Under the pieces are notes generated by a model, which made no database searches, was not told where the DNA came from, and saw only the letters and a program-made list of their open reading frames with translations. A stretch of 64,000 nucleotides of DNA from Galactobacter valiniphilus (GTDB lineage: Bacteria; Actinomycetota; Actinomycetes; Actinomycetales; Micrococcaceae). The translations under genes were made by a program, and so were the position numbers. The stretch is taken from the NCBI RefSeq assembly GCF_003575975.1, contig NZ_QQXK01000002.1, positions 1-64,000 of the forward strand, given 5' to 3'. Shown here in pieces: positions 25,187 through 34,173 of the stretch; position 1 is the first letter of the stretch; every line of letters begins with the position of its first letter.

Positions 25187-25962
25187 TCAGCATCGAGAAC
25201 GTGAGCCAGTCCTACGACGCCGAGGTGGTCGTGGACAACGTCAGCGCCCAGATCGGCCCGGGGCTGACGAGCATCATCGGCCCCAACGGCGCGGGCAAGT
25301 CCACGCTGCTCGGGCTCATCGCGCGCCTGCAGCCGCTGCAGTCCGGCCGCGTGAGCGTGGGCGGCCTCGACGTGAGCTCCACGCCGTCCAAGCAGCTCGC
25401 CCGCACCCTGGCGATCCTGCGCCAGGAGAACCAGGTCTCGCTGCGCCTGCGGGTGCGCGACCTCGTCACCTTCGGGCGCTTCCCCCACACGGGCGGGCAC
25501 CCCACCTCCGAGGACCGGGCGCACGTCGAGGCGGCGCTGGAGCGTCTGGACCTGACCTCGCTCGCCGATCGCTACCTCGACCAGCTCTCCGGAGGCCAGC
25601 GCCAGCGCGCCTTCATCGCCATGGTGCTGGCCCAGGACACCGACTACGTCCTCCTGGACGAGCCGCTGAACAACCTGGACATGAAGCACTCGGTGGCGAT
25701 GATGCAGCTCATGCGCACCCTCGTGGACGAGGACGGCAAGACGGTGGTCGTCGTCATGCACGACATCAACTTCGCCTCCTCCTACTCGGACTCGCTCCTG
25801 GCCTTGAAGCGCGGCGCGCTCGTGGCGCACGGCAGCCCCGAACAGATCATGGACACCGACGTCCTCGAGTCGGTCTACGACATGCGCATCCCCATCCACG
25901 AGGTGGACGGCACCCGCCTGGGCCTCTACTTCGGCTCGCCGCAGGGCGCGCGCATCTCCTGA
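25183..25962 (+). CDS. Siderophore ABC ATPase (FecE/YclP type)
   Basis: A 259-residue ATPase with a GTG start coupled to the permease stop. Walker A is GPNGAGKST, the signature loop LSGGQRQRAFIAMVLAQ, Walker B VLLDEPLNNLD and the switch His VMHDINFA. The phrase LRQENQVSLRLRVRDLVTFG is typical of ferric-siderophore and heme importers. It is the last gene of the four-gene operon and is followed by a long palindromic terminator. Confidence 0.95.
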   Translation: MISIENVSQSYDAEVVVDNVSAQIGPGLTSIIGPNGAGKSTLLGLIARLQPLQSGRVSVGGLDVSSTPSKQLARTLAILRQENQVSLRLRVRDLVTFGRFPHTGGHPTSEDRAHVEAALERLDLTSLADRYLDQLSGGQRQRAFIAMVLAQDTDYVLLDEPLNNLDMKHSVAMMQLMRTLVDEDGKTVVVVMHDINFASSYSDSLLALKRGALVAHGSPEQIMDTDVLESVYDMRIPIHEVDGTRLGLYFGSPQGARIS

Positions 25963-25999
25963 CGCCGGGGCTACGGCCCCGGCCGGCCCAGCCCCCCCC

Positions 26000-26046
26000 A
26001 GAACGACGTCGGGTGCTCCCCCAAGGTGAGCACCCGACGTCGTTCT
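26000..26046. terminator. Bidirectional terminator, 19-bp perfect stem
   Basis: AGAACGACGTCGGGTGCTC (26000-26018) pairs perfectly with 26028-26046. It lies between the convergent siderophore ATPase and FtsX-like permease genes. Confidence 0.8.
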
Positions 26047-26077
26047 TGTGGTTCAGGCGGCGGCCGCCGGGCCAGCG

Positions 26078-27412
26078 CTAGAGCGCCGACATCCGTGCGA
26101 CGTCGGCGGGGCGTGCCACGCGCCCGGCCAGGCGGGCGGCGCCCCACACGCAGAGCACGCCGGCGCCGCACACGAGCAGCACCACGGCCACCGTGGTGGG
26201 CGAGGCGAGGAGCGCGAGCCCCGCGAGCGGGAAGAGCATCACCGCGGTGGCGCCGATGCCCACGAGCAGCACCAGGATGAGCGGCTGCAGCAGCCCGGCC
26301 ACGCGGGCCTTGGCCGTGAGCCCGGCGGGAATGCCCATGGCGTCTAGCGCCCGGCCCAGCTCCTCGCGGTCCAGGACCGTGGCGGCCTGGGACACGAGCG
26401 CCGTGCCGGCCACACCCGCGAAGGCGATGATGAGCGTGACGATGACGCCCGTCATGATGTCCGCGCCCAGGAGCGCGTCGGCGGCGTTCGCGTCGCCGGG
26501 GATGCCGTTGCTGAGCGCCGCGCCGACGCCGCCCACCACGGCCACCACGCCGGCCATGGCTGCGCCGGAGACCTGGCGCCACGTGGCCTGCGGGTCATCC
26601 AGTACGGTGCGGGCGGCCAGTAGGGCGTGCGGCGTCGAGGCCTTGGCCACGCGCTTGCGCCCCCACACCTTGAGCACCCACGGGCCCAGGGCGTTGATCG
26701 CCACGAGCACCGCGAGGAAGACGCCGAGGATCGCCACGAACACGCCGGCGGTGCCGAGCAGCTCGCCAATCGCCCCGGTGGATTGGGTCACGCTGATCCC
26801 GATCACGACGAGCGCGAAGGCGATCACGAGGCGGGCCCACGAGGGGACGGGGACGGCGTTGCGCGTGCGCACGCCCAGCGGCGTGACGAGCACGCGGCGC
26901 AGTCCTGCCACGGCGCTTGCGGCTCCGAGCAGCACCACCCCCGCCACCACGGCGGCGACGAGCCACGCGGGCATCCAGAGGGCGGCGCCGAGCGGGGCAC
27001 CCCGGAAGGGCACGAGACCAACGAGCGGGGTGAGCGCCGCGGCGAGGGCCGTGCCGGCGAGGGCACCCACGAGGGCCTCCCCCGCCGCGCCGAGGACGGT
27101 CACGCCGGCCACCTGCGGTCCCGTGGCGCCGACAAGCCGCAGCGTCGAGAGGCGGCGGTCCTGCGCCCGGGCGGAGAGCCGCGCGGCCGCCGCGCCGAGG
27201 TACGCGAGCGGGACCACGAGCAGCACGAGGGCCACGCAGGCCAGCATCTGATAGGCGCCGGCCATCTCGTCCGCCCAGCCCAGGAAGGCCCAGCCGCCGG
27301 AGAGCGTGATGAGCAGCAGGGCCGTCACGAGGGCGTAGGCGGTGGCACCGACGAGGAAGGCACGGACGTCGCCGGCCTTGCGCAGCAACCAGGCGAGGCG
27401 CAGGATCGTCAC
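26078..27412 (-). CDS. FtsX-like ABC permease (MacB/LolCE class)
   Basis: A 444-residue integral membrane protein with two groups of four helices. The first group is followed by ARLSARAQDRRLSTLRLVGA, the cytoplasmic segment typical of FtsX/BceB-like permeases. The second group contains LGRALDAMGIPAGLTAKARV. It overlaps the ATPase gene start by 4 bases, so the two make one transporter, probably for peptide, antibiotic or lipoprotein-type mechanotransmission. No sensor kinase lies next to it, so a BceAB-type resistance role cannot be argued. Confidence 0.85.
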   Translation of the reverse strand: MTILRLAWLLRKAGDVRAFLVGATAYALVTALLLITLSGGWAFLGWADEMAGAYQMLACVALVLLVVPLAYLGAAAARLSARAQDRRLSTLRLVGATGPQVAGVTVLGAAGEALVGALAGTALAAALTPLVGLVPFRGAPLGAALWMPAWLVAAVVAGVVLLGAASAVAGLRRVLVTPLGVRTRNAVPVPSWARLVIAFALVVIGISVTQSTGAIGELLGTAGVFVAILGVFLAVLVAINALGPWVLKVWGRKRVAKASTPHALLAARTVLDDPQATWRQVSGAAMAGVVAVVGGVGAALSNGIPGDANAADALLGADIMTGVIVTLIIAFAGVAGTALVSQAATVLDREELGRALDAMGIPAGLTAKARVAGLLQPLILVLLVGIGATAVMLFPLAGLALLASPTTVAVVLLVCGAGVLCVWGAARLAGRVARPADVARMSAL

Positions 27413-28266
27413 AGCGTGCCCCCGCGCAGGATGCGGCCGGGCCTGCCGAGGCTCGGGTGACCGGAGGGCGCCGGGACCACGGGCTGCTGGCCCGTGGAGG
27501 GATTGCGGAAGAACTGGTGCTCCACCCTGCCGTCGCGCAGGCTCAGCGTGCGATCGCAGCGAGCGGCGACCTGGGGATCGTGCGTCACGAGGACCAGGGC
27601 GGCGCCGCGGCCCACGGTGGATTCGAGGAGCAGATCCATGACCTCGCGCGAGGTCGCGGAGTCCAGGGCGCCCGTGGGCTCGTCGGCGAAGGTGACGGTG
27701 GAGCCGCCGGCCTGCGCGCGGGCGATCGCCACGCGCTGCGCCTGGCCGCCGGAGAGCTCGCCCATGCGGCGGCCCTCCATGCCGGCCAGGCCCAGGCGGC
27801 CCAGCCAGTCCCGAGCCGTGGCCGTCGCGGCCTGGCGGGAGGCGCCAGTGACCATGAGCGGCAGGGCCACGTTCTCCTCGGCCGTGAGCTCGGGGATGAG
27901 CAGGCCCTGCTGGAAGACAAAGCCGAAGTCGCCGCGGCGCAGGCGGGAGCGCTCGCGGTCGGGCAGCGCGGCGACGTCCACCTCGGGGCCGCCGTCCGGG
28001 CGGTAGATCACCGAGCCGGCGTCGGGGCGCTCGATGCCGGCCAGGGCCAGCAGCAGCGTGGACTTGCCGGAGCCCGAGGGGCCCATGATGGCGAGCGCCT
28101 CGCCGGCCTTGACGCCCACGTCCACGCCGTCCAGGGCGCGCGTGGCGCCGAAGAACTTGGTGAGGCCCGTGGCGCGCAGGCGCACCTCGGACGCGCGTTC
28201 GCCGCCAGCGGCGGGGTGCGCTGCGGGCTGCACGGCGGGGGCCTGGGGCATGAAGCTTTCAGTCAT
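27409..28266 (-). CDS. ABC ATPase partner of FtsX-like permease (MacB/LolD class)
   Basis: A 285-residue ATPase from ATG 28266. A GGAGG lies only 1 base away, so ATG 28251 is an alternative start. After a 30-residue Ala/Pro-rich leader come Walker A GPSGSGKST, Q-loop VFQQGLLIPELTAEENVALP (typical of LolD/MacB), signature loop LSGGQAQRVAIARA, Walker B VTFADEPTGALD and switch THDPQVAAR. The phrase DEPTGALD places it firmly in the MacB group. Confidence 0.9.
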   Translation of the reverse strand: MTESFMPQAPAVQPAAHPAAGGERASEVRLRATGLTKFFGATRALDGVDVGVKAGEALAIMGPSGSGKSTLLLALAGIERPDAGSVIYRPDGGPEVDVAALPDRERSRLRRGDFGFVFQQGLLIPELTAEENVALPLMVTGASRQAATATARDWLGRLGLAGMEGRRMGELSGGQAQRVAIARAQAGGSTVTFADEPTGALDSATSREVMDLLLESTVGRGAALVLVTHDPQVAARCDRTLSLRDGRVEHQFFRNPSTGQQPVVPAPSGHPSLGRPGRILRGGTL

Positions 28267-28358
28267 GCCTCCAGCGTGCCCGTGGGCCCCACCCCGGGGC
28301 ATCGGTCCGCGGGCGGCACCTGCCGCTCCCGGCCTCATCCCGTGGGTGGAGCCACTGC

Positions 28359-29516
28359 TCAGGCCACGGGCGGGTGCTGCTGGTGCGGCAGGGCCGAGGG
28401 GTGCTTGGCCTGCAGCTCGGCGACGATCTTCTCGCGGATCTCGTTCTTCAGGTTGTACAGGTCCCCGGAGTTGCGGGCGCTGATGGTGATGGTCAGCTTG
28501 ATGATGCCGCCCTCCGCGCCCGTGACCTGCGTGGTGCCGGTGCGGCCGTCCCACAGATCCGAGGCCTCCAGGAGCTGCGTGACGCGGTGGCGGATGCGGT
28601 CCACGGGCGCGTTCCAGTTCAGGTCCATGAGCACATTGCCGTTGAGCTCGGAGCTGTTGCGCGACCAATTCTCGAAGGGCTTGGTCGTGAAGTAGGTGGA
28701 GGGAAGGATCATGTTGCGCCCGTCCGCCATGGACACCACCACGTACGTCAGGGTGATCTCCTGGATCCGGCCCTGCTGCGTCTCCACGACCACCACGTCG
28801 TCCACACGGATCGCGTCGGTGAACGCCACCTGCAGGCCGGCGAAGACGTTGGCGAGCACGCCCTGCACCGCGAGGCCCACCACCACCGAGATCAGGCCCG
28901 CCGAGGCGAGGATGGTGGTTCCGAGGCGCTGCACGGACGGGATCATCATGAGCACGATCGCCACGCCCACCACGAGCACCACGGCCGTGACGACGCGCTT
29001 GAGCAGCGTGACCTGCGTCTTCATCTTCGCGAGGCGCCGGGTGTCGGCGTCCTCGGTGTCGTAGTGCTCCAGGAGCGAGGCCTCGAACACCGAGATGAGT
29101 ACCACGATGAGCCAGGTGGCCGAGGCGATGAAGCCCACCTTGAGTGCGGCGTCCACGGCCGTGGCCCACCCCTCGCTCGGGATCAGGCCGTTGGTGCCGA
29201 TCAGCAGGCCCAGGCTCAGCAGCAAGCAGAACACGGGGATCCGCAGGCGCTTGACCTGCTTCAGGAGCGGCTCGTGCGAGCGCAGCACGCGCGCCAGGAC
29301 GCTCCACACGAGCCACGTCGCCACGACCGCGATCGCCACGGGGATGAGCACGGAGAGCCACGGGCGCAGGAAGTCGGGAGCGCTCTCCAACGCCGGCTCG
29401 AGGCTCGGCATGGAGGGATCGGTGCCCGACGGCGTGGGGCTGGGTGAGGGGGTCTGGCTGGCCCCCGCGGCGGGGGCAGCGGAGAGGTGGTGCAGCACAG
29501 CAGTCAAAAGCGCCAT
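28359..29516 (-). CDS. MscS-family small mechanosensitive channel
   Basis: 385 residues from ATG 29516. A Pro/Ser/Thr-rich extracytoplasmic leader (about 15-50, encoded partly by a copy of the 13-mer at 29422-29434) precedes four or five helices. The pore helix and beta domain have MscS hallmarks: TTILASAGLISVVVGLAVQG, LANVFAGLQVAFTDAIRVDD and the VVVVETQQGRIQEITL segment. It opens under hypo-osmotic tension. It is transcribed alone, 92 bases upstream of the ABC ATPase start on the same strand. Confidence 0.9.
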   Translation of the reverse strand: MALLTAVLHHLSAAPAAGASQTPSPSPTPSGTDPSMPSLEPALESAPDFLRPWLSVLIPVAIAVVATWLVWSVLARVLRSHEPLLKQVKRLRIPVFCLLLSLGLLIGTNGLIPSEGWATAVDAALKVGFIASATWLIVVLISVFEASLLEHYDTEDADTRRLAKMKTQVTLLKRVVTAVVLVVGVAIVLMMIPSVQRLGTTILASAGLISVVVGLAVQGVLANVFAGLQVAFTDAIRVDDVVVVETQQGRIQEITLTYVVVSMADGRNMILPSTYFTTKPFENWSRNSSELNGNVLMDLNWNAPVDRIRHRVTQLLEASDLWDGRTGTTQVTGAEGGIIKLTITISARNSGDLYNLKNEIREKIVAELQAKHPSALPHQQHPPVA

Positions 29517-29618
29517 GTGCCCAAGGTTCCCACAGGCCACCGTGCGCGCGCAGTGCGGCGCACGGGCCCACCCAAGCCGGCCCCGCGCCGTCGGCCCCTC
29601 GGGCACCCTGCCGGGCCG

Positions 29619-29631
29619 CGCCGTCGGGCAC
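29619..29631 (+). repeat. Solo copy of the recurrent 13-mer CGCCGTCGGGCAC
   Basis: An exact copy in the 231-bp gap between the divergent MscS and MFS genes. Truncated relatives lie around it (CGCGCCGTCGGC near 29585, CGCGCCGTCGCG near 29670), so this gap looks like a cluster of decayed half-units. No gene was seen there. Confidence 0.6.
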
Positions 29632-29747
29632 CCTCCTCATCACGCGCCCACCCGGGCCGCGCCGTCGCGCTCCGGCCGCGGCCCCGCCGGGCGAGGGCGC
29701 GGTCACAGCCCACCCCGTGGGACGGGGTGCCGCACTACGATGGGCCG

Positions 29748-31283
29748 GTGAGTATTGCAGACGAGCGCGTCGCCGTGTCCCCCCGCCAGGCGTGGAAGGC
29801 CCTCAGTGCCTTGATCCTTGGCTTCTTCATGATCCTGATCGACACCACGATCGTGACCACGGCGCTGCCCGTGCTGATGGAGGAGCTGGACGCCGACCTG
29901 AACGGCGGCGTATGGGTGACCAGCGCCTACCTGCTCGCCTACGCCGTGCCGTTGCTCGTGGGCGGACGCCTGGGTGATCGCTTCGGCCCCAAGAACCTCT
30001 TCCTCATCGGCCTGACGATCTTCACGCTCGCCTCGCTCGCCTGCGGCCTGGCGCCCACGGTGGGCGCGCTCATCGCGGCCCGCGCCGTGCAGGGCCTGGG
30101 CGCCGCGCTGCTCACGCCGCAGTCGATGTCCCTCATCACACGCATGTTCGCGCCGGAGCACCGCGGCGCGCCCATGGCGCTGTGGGGCGCCACGGCCGGC
30201 GTCGCCACGCTCGTGGGCCCGCTGCTCGGCGGCGTCCTGGTGGACGGCATCGGCTGGGAGTGGATCTTCTTCGTCAACGTGCCGGTGGGCATCGTGTGCT
30301 TTGTGCTCGTGGTGCTGTGGGTGCCCAAGCTGCCCATCGCCTCGCACAGTTTCGACCTCCTCGGCGTGTTCCTCTCCGCGGTGGGCATCTTCCTGCTCGT
30401 GTTCGGCATCCAGCAGGGCGAGAGCCACGAGTGGGGCGCCATCTGGGGTCCCATCACCGCGTGGCAGTTCATCGTGGGCGGCCTCGTGGTCCTGGCGCTG
30501 TTTGTCCTGTGGCAGGCCAAAAACAAGAAGGAACCGCTGCTGCCGCTGCACCTGTTCAAGGAGCGCAACTTCACGCTCGCCAACGTGGCGATCACGTGCA
30601 TGGGCATCGCCGTGACGACGTTTGCCGTGCCCGTGGTGCTCTACCTGCAGACTGTGCGTGAGTTCACGCCCACGCAGGCGGCCCTCACGCTGGCGCCCAT
30701 GTCCCTCACCGGCATCATCCTGGCGCCCATCACCGGCAAGCTCGTGAGCCAGTGGGACCCCAAGCGCCTCGCCGTCCCGGGCTTCTTCCTCTTCTCCGTC
30801 GGCATGTTCTGGATGGCGTGGCTCGTGGGGCACCAGGCGGCGCTGTGGGAGATCCTGCTCGCCTCCGCCGTCATGGGCATCGGCTCCGCCGGTGTGTGGC
30901 CCTCCGTGTCCTTCACCGCGACGCGCGATCTGCGACCGTCCGAGGCCGGCGCCGGCTCGGGCGTCTTCAACACCACGCGCCAGATCGGTTCGGTCATCGG
31001 CTCGGCGCTCATCGCCCTCGTCATGCAGGCGGCCATCCAGGCGCAGGTCACGGCGGCCATGGCGGGCCAGGGCGGCGCCGCCGCGAGCGGTGCGTCCGGT
31101 GCGGCTGGCGGTACGGGCGGGGACGCCGTTCCCTCGTTCCTGCACGCGGCCTTCGCCACGGCCTACGGCCAGTCGGTCCTGCTCCCCGCGATCGCCGCGG
31201 CCGTGGGTTGCCTCGCCGCGCTGTGCTTCCGACCCCGCGCCTCCGCCGTCGCCGAGGCCGCCTCACAGGAGGTTCGCTCGTGA
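29748..31283 (+). CDS. MFS efflux pump, DHA2 (EmrB/QacA) family
   Basis: 511 residues from GTG 29748 (start MSIADERVAV). It has 14 predicted helices. Motif C region LWGATAGVATLVGPLLGGVL and motif A GGRLGDRFGPKNLFLIG are visible, and the DHA2 signature SAYLLAYAVPLLVGGRLGDR lies near residue 60. The N-terminal DTTIVTTALP segment of helix 1 carries the proton-coupling Asp. It exports drugs or toxic metabolites by proton antiport. Its stop overlaps the start of a TetR regulator, which is likely to control it. Confidence 0.93.
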   Translation: MSIADERVAVSPRQAWKALSALILGFFMILIDTTIVTTALPVLMEELDADLNGGVWVTSAYLLAYAVPLLVGGRLGDRFGPKNLFLIGLTIFTLASLACGLAPTVGALIAARAVQGLGAALLTPQSMSLITRMFAPEHRGAPMALWGATAGVATLVGPLLGGVLVDGIGWEWIFFVNVPVGIVCFVLVVLWVPKLPIASHSFDLLGVFLSAVGIFLLVFGIQQGESHEWGAIWGPITAWQFIVGGLVVLALFVLWQAKNKKEPLLPLHLFKERNFTLANVAITCMGIAVTTFAVPVVLYLQTVREFTPTQAALTLAPMSLTGIILAPITGKLVSQWDPKRLAVPGFFLFSVGMFWMAWLVGHQAALWEILLASAVMGIGSAGVWPSVSFTATRDLRPSEAGAGSGVFNTTRQIGSVIGSALIALVMQAAIQAQVTAAMAGQGGAAASGASGAAGGTGGDAVPSFLHAAFATAYGQSVLLPAIAAAVGCLAALCFRPRASAVAEAASQEVRS

Positions 31284-31972
31284 GCGTTGACCACCGGGTC
31301 CCGCACGCCGCCCTGGAGCTGCTCCTGAGCTGCGGCTACGACACCACGAGTGTCGAGGAGCTGGCCGAGGCCGCCGGCGTCTCCCGCTCCACCTTCTTTA
31401 GGCGCTACGGCTCCAAGGAGGACATGGTCTTCGCCGACCAGGACGAGCGGCTCGCCGCCGCCCGCGCCGCCCTGGTGCGGCACTCCGACGAGGGGCCGGG
31501 GGCCGTGGTGCACGCGGCGCTGACCGTGTTCGACACCCAGACCGCCGACCCCGAGCTGGCCCGCCTGCGCTGGCGGCTCATGCACAAGGTGCCGGCCCTG
31601 CGCGACCGCGAGCTCGTCTCGACGCACCGCTTCGAGCGGCTCTTCCGCGACCACCTGCTCTCCGACGTGCCCCGGCCCGCCGAGGGCGAGGTGCCGCCGC
31701 GCCCCGATCGCCGGCGCGTGGCCGCCGTGGCGCTGGCCGCCGCCGTGGTCTCCGTCCACAACGACTTCCTGCGTAGTTGGCTGCGCAGCCAGGGCGGCGA
31801 CGTCCGCCCTGCGCTCGAGCGCGCCCTGCAGGGCCTGGTCCAGCGCCACGGGCACGAGGCCGCCGGCACCGGGCCGCGCGCGACGGGCTCCACCGTGGTC
31901 GTCGTGACCGCGGCCGGCGGCCCGCACGAGGTCGCCGCCGAGGTGGAGCGGGCGCTGCGCGAACGGGGCTGA
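31280..31972 (+). CDS. TetR-family regulator coupled to the MFS pump
   Basis: 230 residues from GTG 31280, with AGGAGG nine bases upstream inside the pump gene. The N-terminal helix-turn-helix is TTSVEELAEAAGVSRSTFFR followed by RYGSKEDMVFADQDER, characteristic of TetR proteins. The C-terminal part has no recognised ligand motif. Being cotranscribed behind the pump, it probably provides negative feedback on the pair. Confidence 0.9.
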   Translation: MSVDHRVPHAALELLLSCGYDTTSVEELAEAAGVSRSTFFRRYGSKEDMVFADQDERLAAARAALVRHSDEGPGAVVHAALTVFDTQTADPELARLRWRLMHKVPALRDRELVSTHRFERLFRDHLLSDVPRPAEGEVPPRPDRRRVAAVALAAAVVSVHNDFLRSWLRSQGGDVRPALERALQGLVQRHGHEAAGTGPRATGSTVVVVTAAGGPHEVAAEVERALRERG

Positions 31973-32041
31973 TCCGCGCCGCCGGCGCGCCCCGCGCTGG
32001 CATCCGGCCGCGCGCCGTCGTGCGCCCCCATCGCCCATGAG

Positions 32042-32068
32042 ACTCGGTGTCTTGATTTGAGACTGAGT
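32042..32068. promoter_or_regulatory. Imperfect inverted repeat before the acyl-CoA dehydrogenase
   Basis: ACTCGGTGTC (32042-32051) and GAGACTGAGT (32059-32068) match at 8 of 10 positions around an AT-rich spacer, 58 bases before the start codon. It is a possible operator or overlapping promoter; no regulator is assigned. Confidence 0.35.
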
Positions 32069-32125
32069 TCCATTACTCTTGAGTCACCACGCAATCACGC
32101 GTCAGTTGCAGACCCAGGAGGAGTC

Positions 32126-33382
32126 ATGTCCGAGTTCGAGGCCCCGTTCCCCGAGGGCGTCACCGAGCCCGAGTACGAGCTCTACGGCCGCGGCGAGCAC
32201 GCCGTCGACGTGGACCCTGCGCGCGTCTTCGCCGACCTCTCCCCCGAGGACGCCGCGTACCGCGAACGCGCCCGCACCTTCGCCCTGGACGAGGTTGCGC
32301 CCGTCATCGACGACTACTGGGACCGCGCCGACTACCCGCTGCAGCTGGTCAAGCGCCTCGGCGAGCTGGACCTGCTGCGCGACGGCGTGCAGATGCCCGG
32401 CCGCCCCGAGCAGTCCCGCCTCGCCGCCGGCCTCGTCAACGCCGAGCTCTCCCGCGTGGACGGCTCGGTCGGCACCATCCTTGGCGTGCAGGGCGGCCTC
32501 GCCCTGCGCTCCATCATGGACTGCGGCAACCCAGAGCAGATCGAGCGCTGGGCCGGCCGCATGGCCGACGGCACCCTGCCAGGCGCCTTCGCCCTGACCG
32601 AGCCGACGCACGGCTCGGACTCCGTTGGCCTGCAGACCACCGCCACCAAGGTGGCTGGCGGCTGGGTGCTCAACGGCGAGAAGAAGTGGATCGGCAACGG
32701 CTCGCTCGGCCCGGCCCTGGGCCTCGAGGCGCTCTCCGTGGTGTGGGCGCGCGACGGCGAGGGCCAGGTCCGCGGCTTTGCCGTGGCGCAGGACGCCGAG
32801 GGCTACTCCGCAGAGACCATCACGGGCAAGCTGGCCCTGCGCGCCATCTGGCAGGCGCACATCACGCTGCGCAACGTCTTTGTCCCCGACGAGAACCTGC
32901 TGCCCGGCGCCAACTCCTTCAAGGACACCTCGGCCGTGCTCTTCTCCACGCGCCTCTCCGTGGCCTGGGGCGCCGTGGGCGCCGCAATGGGTGCCTACGA
33001 GACGGCCGTGGCCTACGCCCGCCAGCGCGAGCAGTTCGGTCGCCCACTCGGCGCCAACCAGATCGTCAACGAGCGCCTGGCCCGCATGCAATCGGAGCTG
33101 GTGCAGGTCCAGCTGCTCGCCCGCCACTGCGTTGCCCTCGAGGACAAGGGCGAGCTCACGGGCGCGCAGGCCTCGCTCGCCAAGTTCACCGCGACCCGCA
33201 CCGCCCGCTCCATCGCCGCCAACGCCCGCGATCTGCTCGGCGGCAACGGCATCCTGGTCCGCAACCGCGCGGCGCGCATCTTTGCCGACGTCGAGGCGCT
33301 GCACACCTACGAGGGAACCGAAACGGTGCAGGCGCTCCTGATCGGCCGCTCCATCACTGGACACTCGACCTTCACGGGCTGA
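32126..33382 (+). CDS. Acyl-CoA dehydrogenase, glutaryl-CoA dehydrogenase-like
   Basis: 418 residues from ATG 32126 behind AGGAGGAG. FAD-dependent alpha/beta oxidation of an acyl-CoA. The family signatures are FALTEPTHGSDSVGLQTTA, GEKKWIGNGS and the C-terminal HTYEGTETVQALLIGRSITG. The YEGT Glu is the catalytic base in glutaryl-CoA dehydrogenase, and the IGR(A/S)ITG ending is typical of that branch (oxidation and decarboxylation to crotonyl-CoA in lysine, tryptophan and aromatic breakdown). The N-terminus (VDPARVFADLSPEDAAYRER) is slightly longer than usual. No ETF genes or CoA transferase lie next to it. Confidence 0.88.
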   Translation: MSEFEAPFPEGVTEPEYELYGRGEHAVDVDPARVFADLSPEDAAYRERARTFALDEVAPVIDDYWDRADYPLQLVKRLGELDLLRDGVQMPGRPEQSRLAAGLVNAELSRVDGSVGTILGVQGGLALRSIMDCGNPEQIERWAGRMADGTLPGAFALTEPTHGSDSVGLQTTATKVAGGWVLNGEKKWIGNGSLGPALGLEALSVVWARDGEGQVRGFAVAQDAEGYSAETITGKLALRAIWQAHITLRNVFVPDENLLPGANSFKDTSAVLFSTRLSVAWGAVGAAMGAYETAVAYARQREQFGRPLGANQIVNERLARMQSELVQVQLLARHCVALEDKGELTGAQASLAKFTATRTARSIAANARDLLGGNGILVRNRAARIFADVEALHTYEGTETVQALLIGRSITGHSTFTG

Positions 33383-33412
33383 GGTCCGCCCGGTCACACC
33401 GGGAAAAAGTGA

Positions 33413-33447
33413 GCACGACGGCGGGTGGTCACCACCCGCCGTCGTGC
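33413..33447. repeat. REP-like full palindrome, terminator between convergent genes
   Basis: GCACGACGGCGGGTGGT (33413-33429) and its exact complement (33431-33447) flank a single central base. It is one of three related full palindromes in the window (others at 37534-37568 and 53288-53316). It serves the convergent dehydrogenase and Cache genes as terminator. Confidence 0.8.
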
Positions 33448-33451
33448 CGCG

Positions 33452-34117
33452 TCAGGCGGCCGGGACCACCACGGAGAGGCCGAGGAAGTCGGAGGCGATC
33501 CGCTCGCCGGCGCCCTCGCGCAGGAGGGTGCCTGCCGCGACGAGCGGGTCGGCGGAGACGATGACGCGGCCGTGGCTGTTGAGCAGGGCCGCCTTGGGCG
33601 AGACGTCGCGCAGCCGCGGGCCGAGGCCGCGCTCGAGCGTCGCGGCGAGCACATCGGCGCCCACGACCCCCACATTGCGCCCTGCCACGACCACGGGGAG
33701 AGTCACGGTCACGGTGTACTCGTCGGTGCACAGGAAGTCGACATACGGCCCCGTGAGGTGCGGGATGCCCTCCTCGAGCGGACGCACGAACCACTCGCGG
33801 CGGGCGTAGGCCTCGCCCGCCGCGTCCTCGCCGTCGGTCAACAGGCGCTCCGCCCTGGCCCCCTGCCACCAGGCCATGTGCCAGCGCGCATCGGAGAGCA
33901 CGCCGGGCGCTGCGACAAAGCCGGCCCCCACGAGCTGGGAGCCCTCGCGCCGCAGGGCGGCCGAAGCGAGCTCCTCGACGGCGGCGTCAACCACGCGGCG
34001 CGTGGGAGGGCTCGCGGGCGTGAAGAGCCGGGCGATGCTGGGCACCCACGGCTGGACGGCGTCGATCATGGCGCCGAAGTACGACTCGGCGGCCTGCGTA
34101 GCTGCGTTGCTTGGCAC
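33452..34117 (-). CDS. Stand-alone Cache-domain (PDC sensor) protein
   Basis: 221 residues from GTG 34117 behind AGAGGAGG. The whole chain reads as one PDC/dCache-like sensor domain: an N-terminal helix, ARWHMAWWQGARAERL, then ARREWFVRPLEEGIPHLTGPYVDF (typical Cache strand order W/R-F-P-G-P-Y-D), VTVTLPVVVAGRNVGVVGADV and a final RVIVSADP strand. There is no signal peptide, membrane helix or output domain, so it is a cytoplasmic ligand-binding protein. It lies behind an FCD-type GntR gene and next to an organic-cation/amino-acid-type importer, so it may sense the same compound. Confidence 0.8.
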   Translation of the reverse strand: MPSNAATQAAESYFGAMIDAVQPWVPSIARLFTPASPPTRRVVDAAVEELASAALRREGSQLVGAGFVAAPGVLSDARWHMAWWQGARAERLLTDGEDAAGEAYARREWFVRPLEEGIPHLTGPYVDFLCTDEYTVTVTLPVVVAGRNVGVVGADVLAATLERGLGPRLRDVSPKAALLNSHGRVIVSADPLVAAGTLLREGAGERIASDFLGLSVVVPAA

Positions 34118-34173
34118 GGTGTTGACGCCTCCTCTTGAGGGTTGCACGAGTGATGGGTGTGCGTGGGTGGGCT

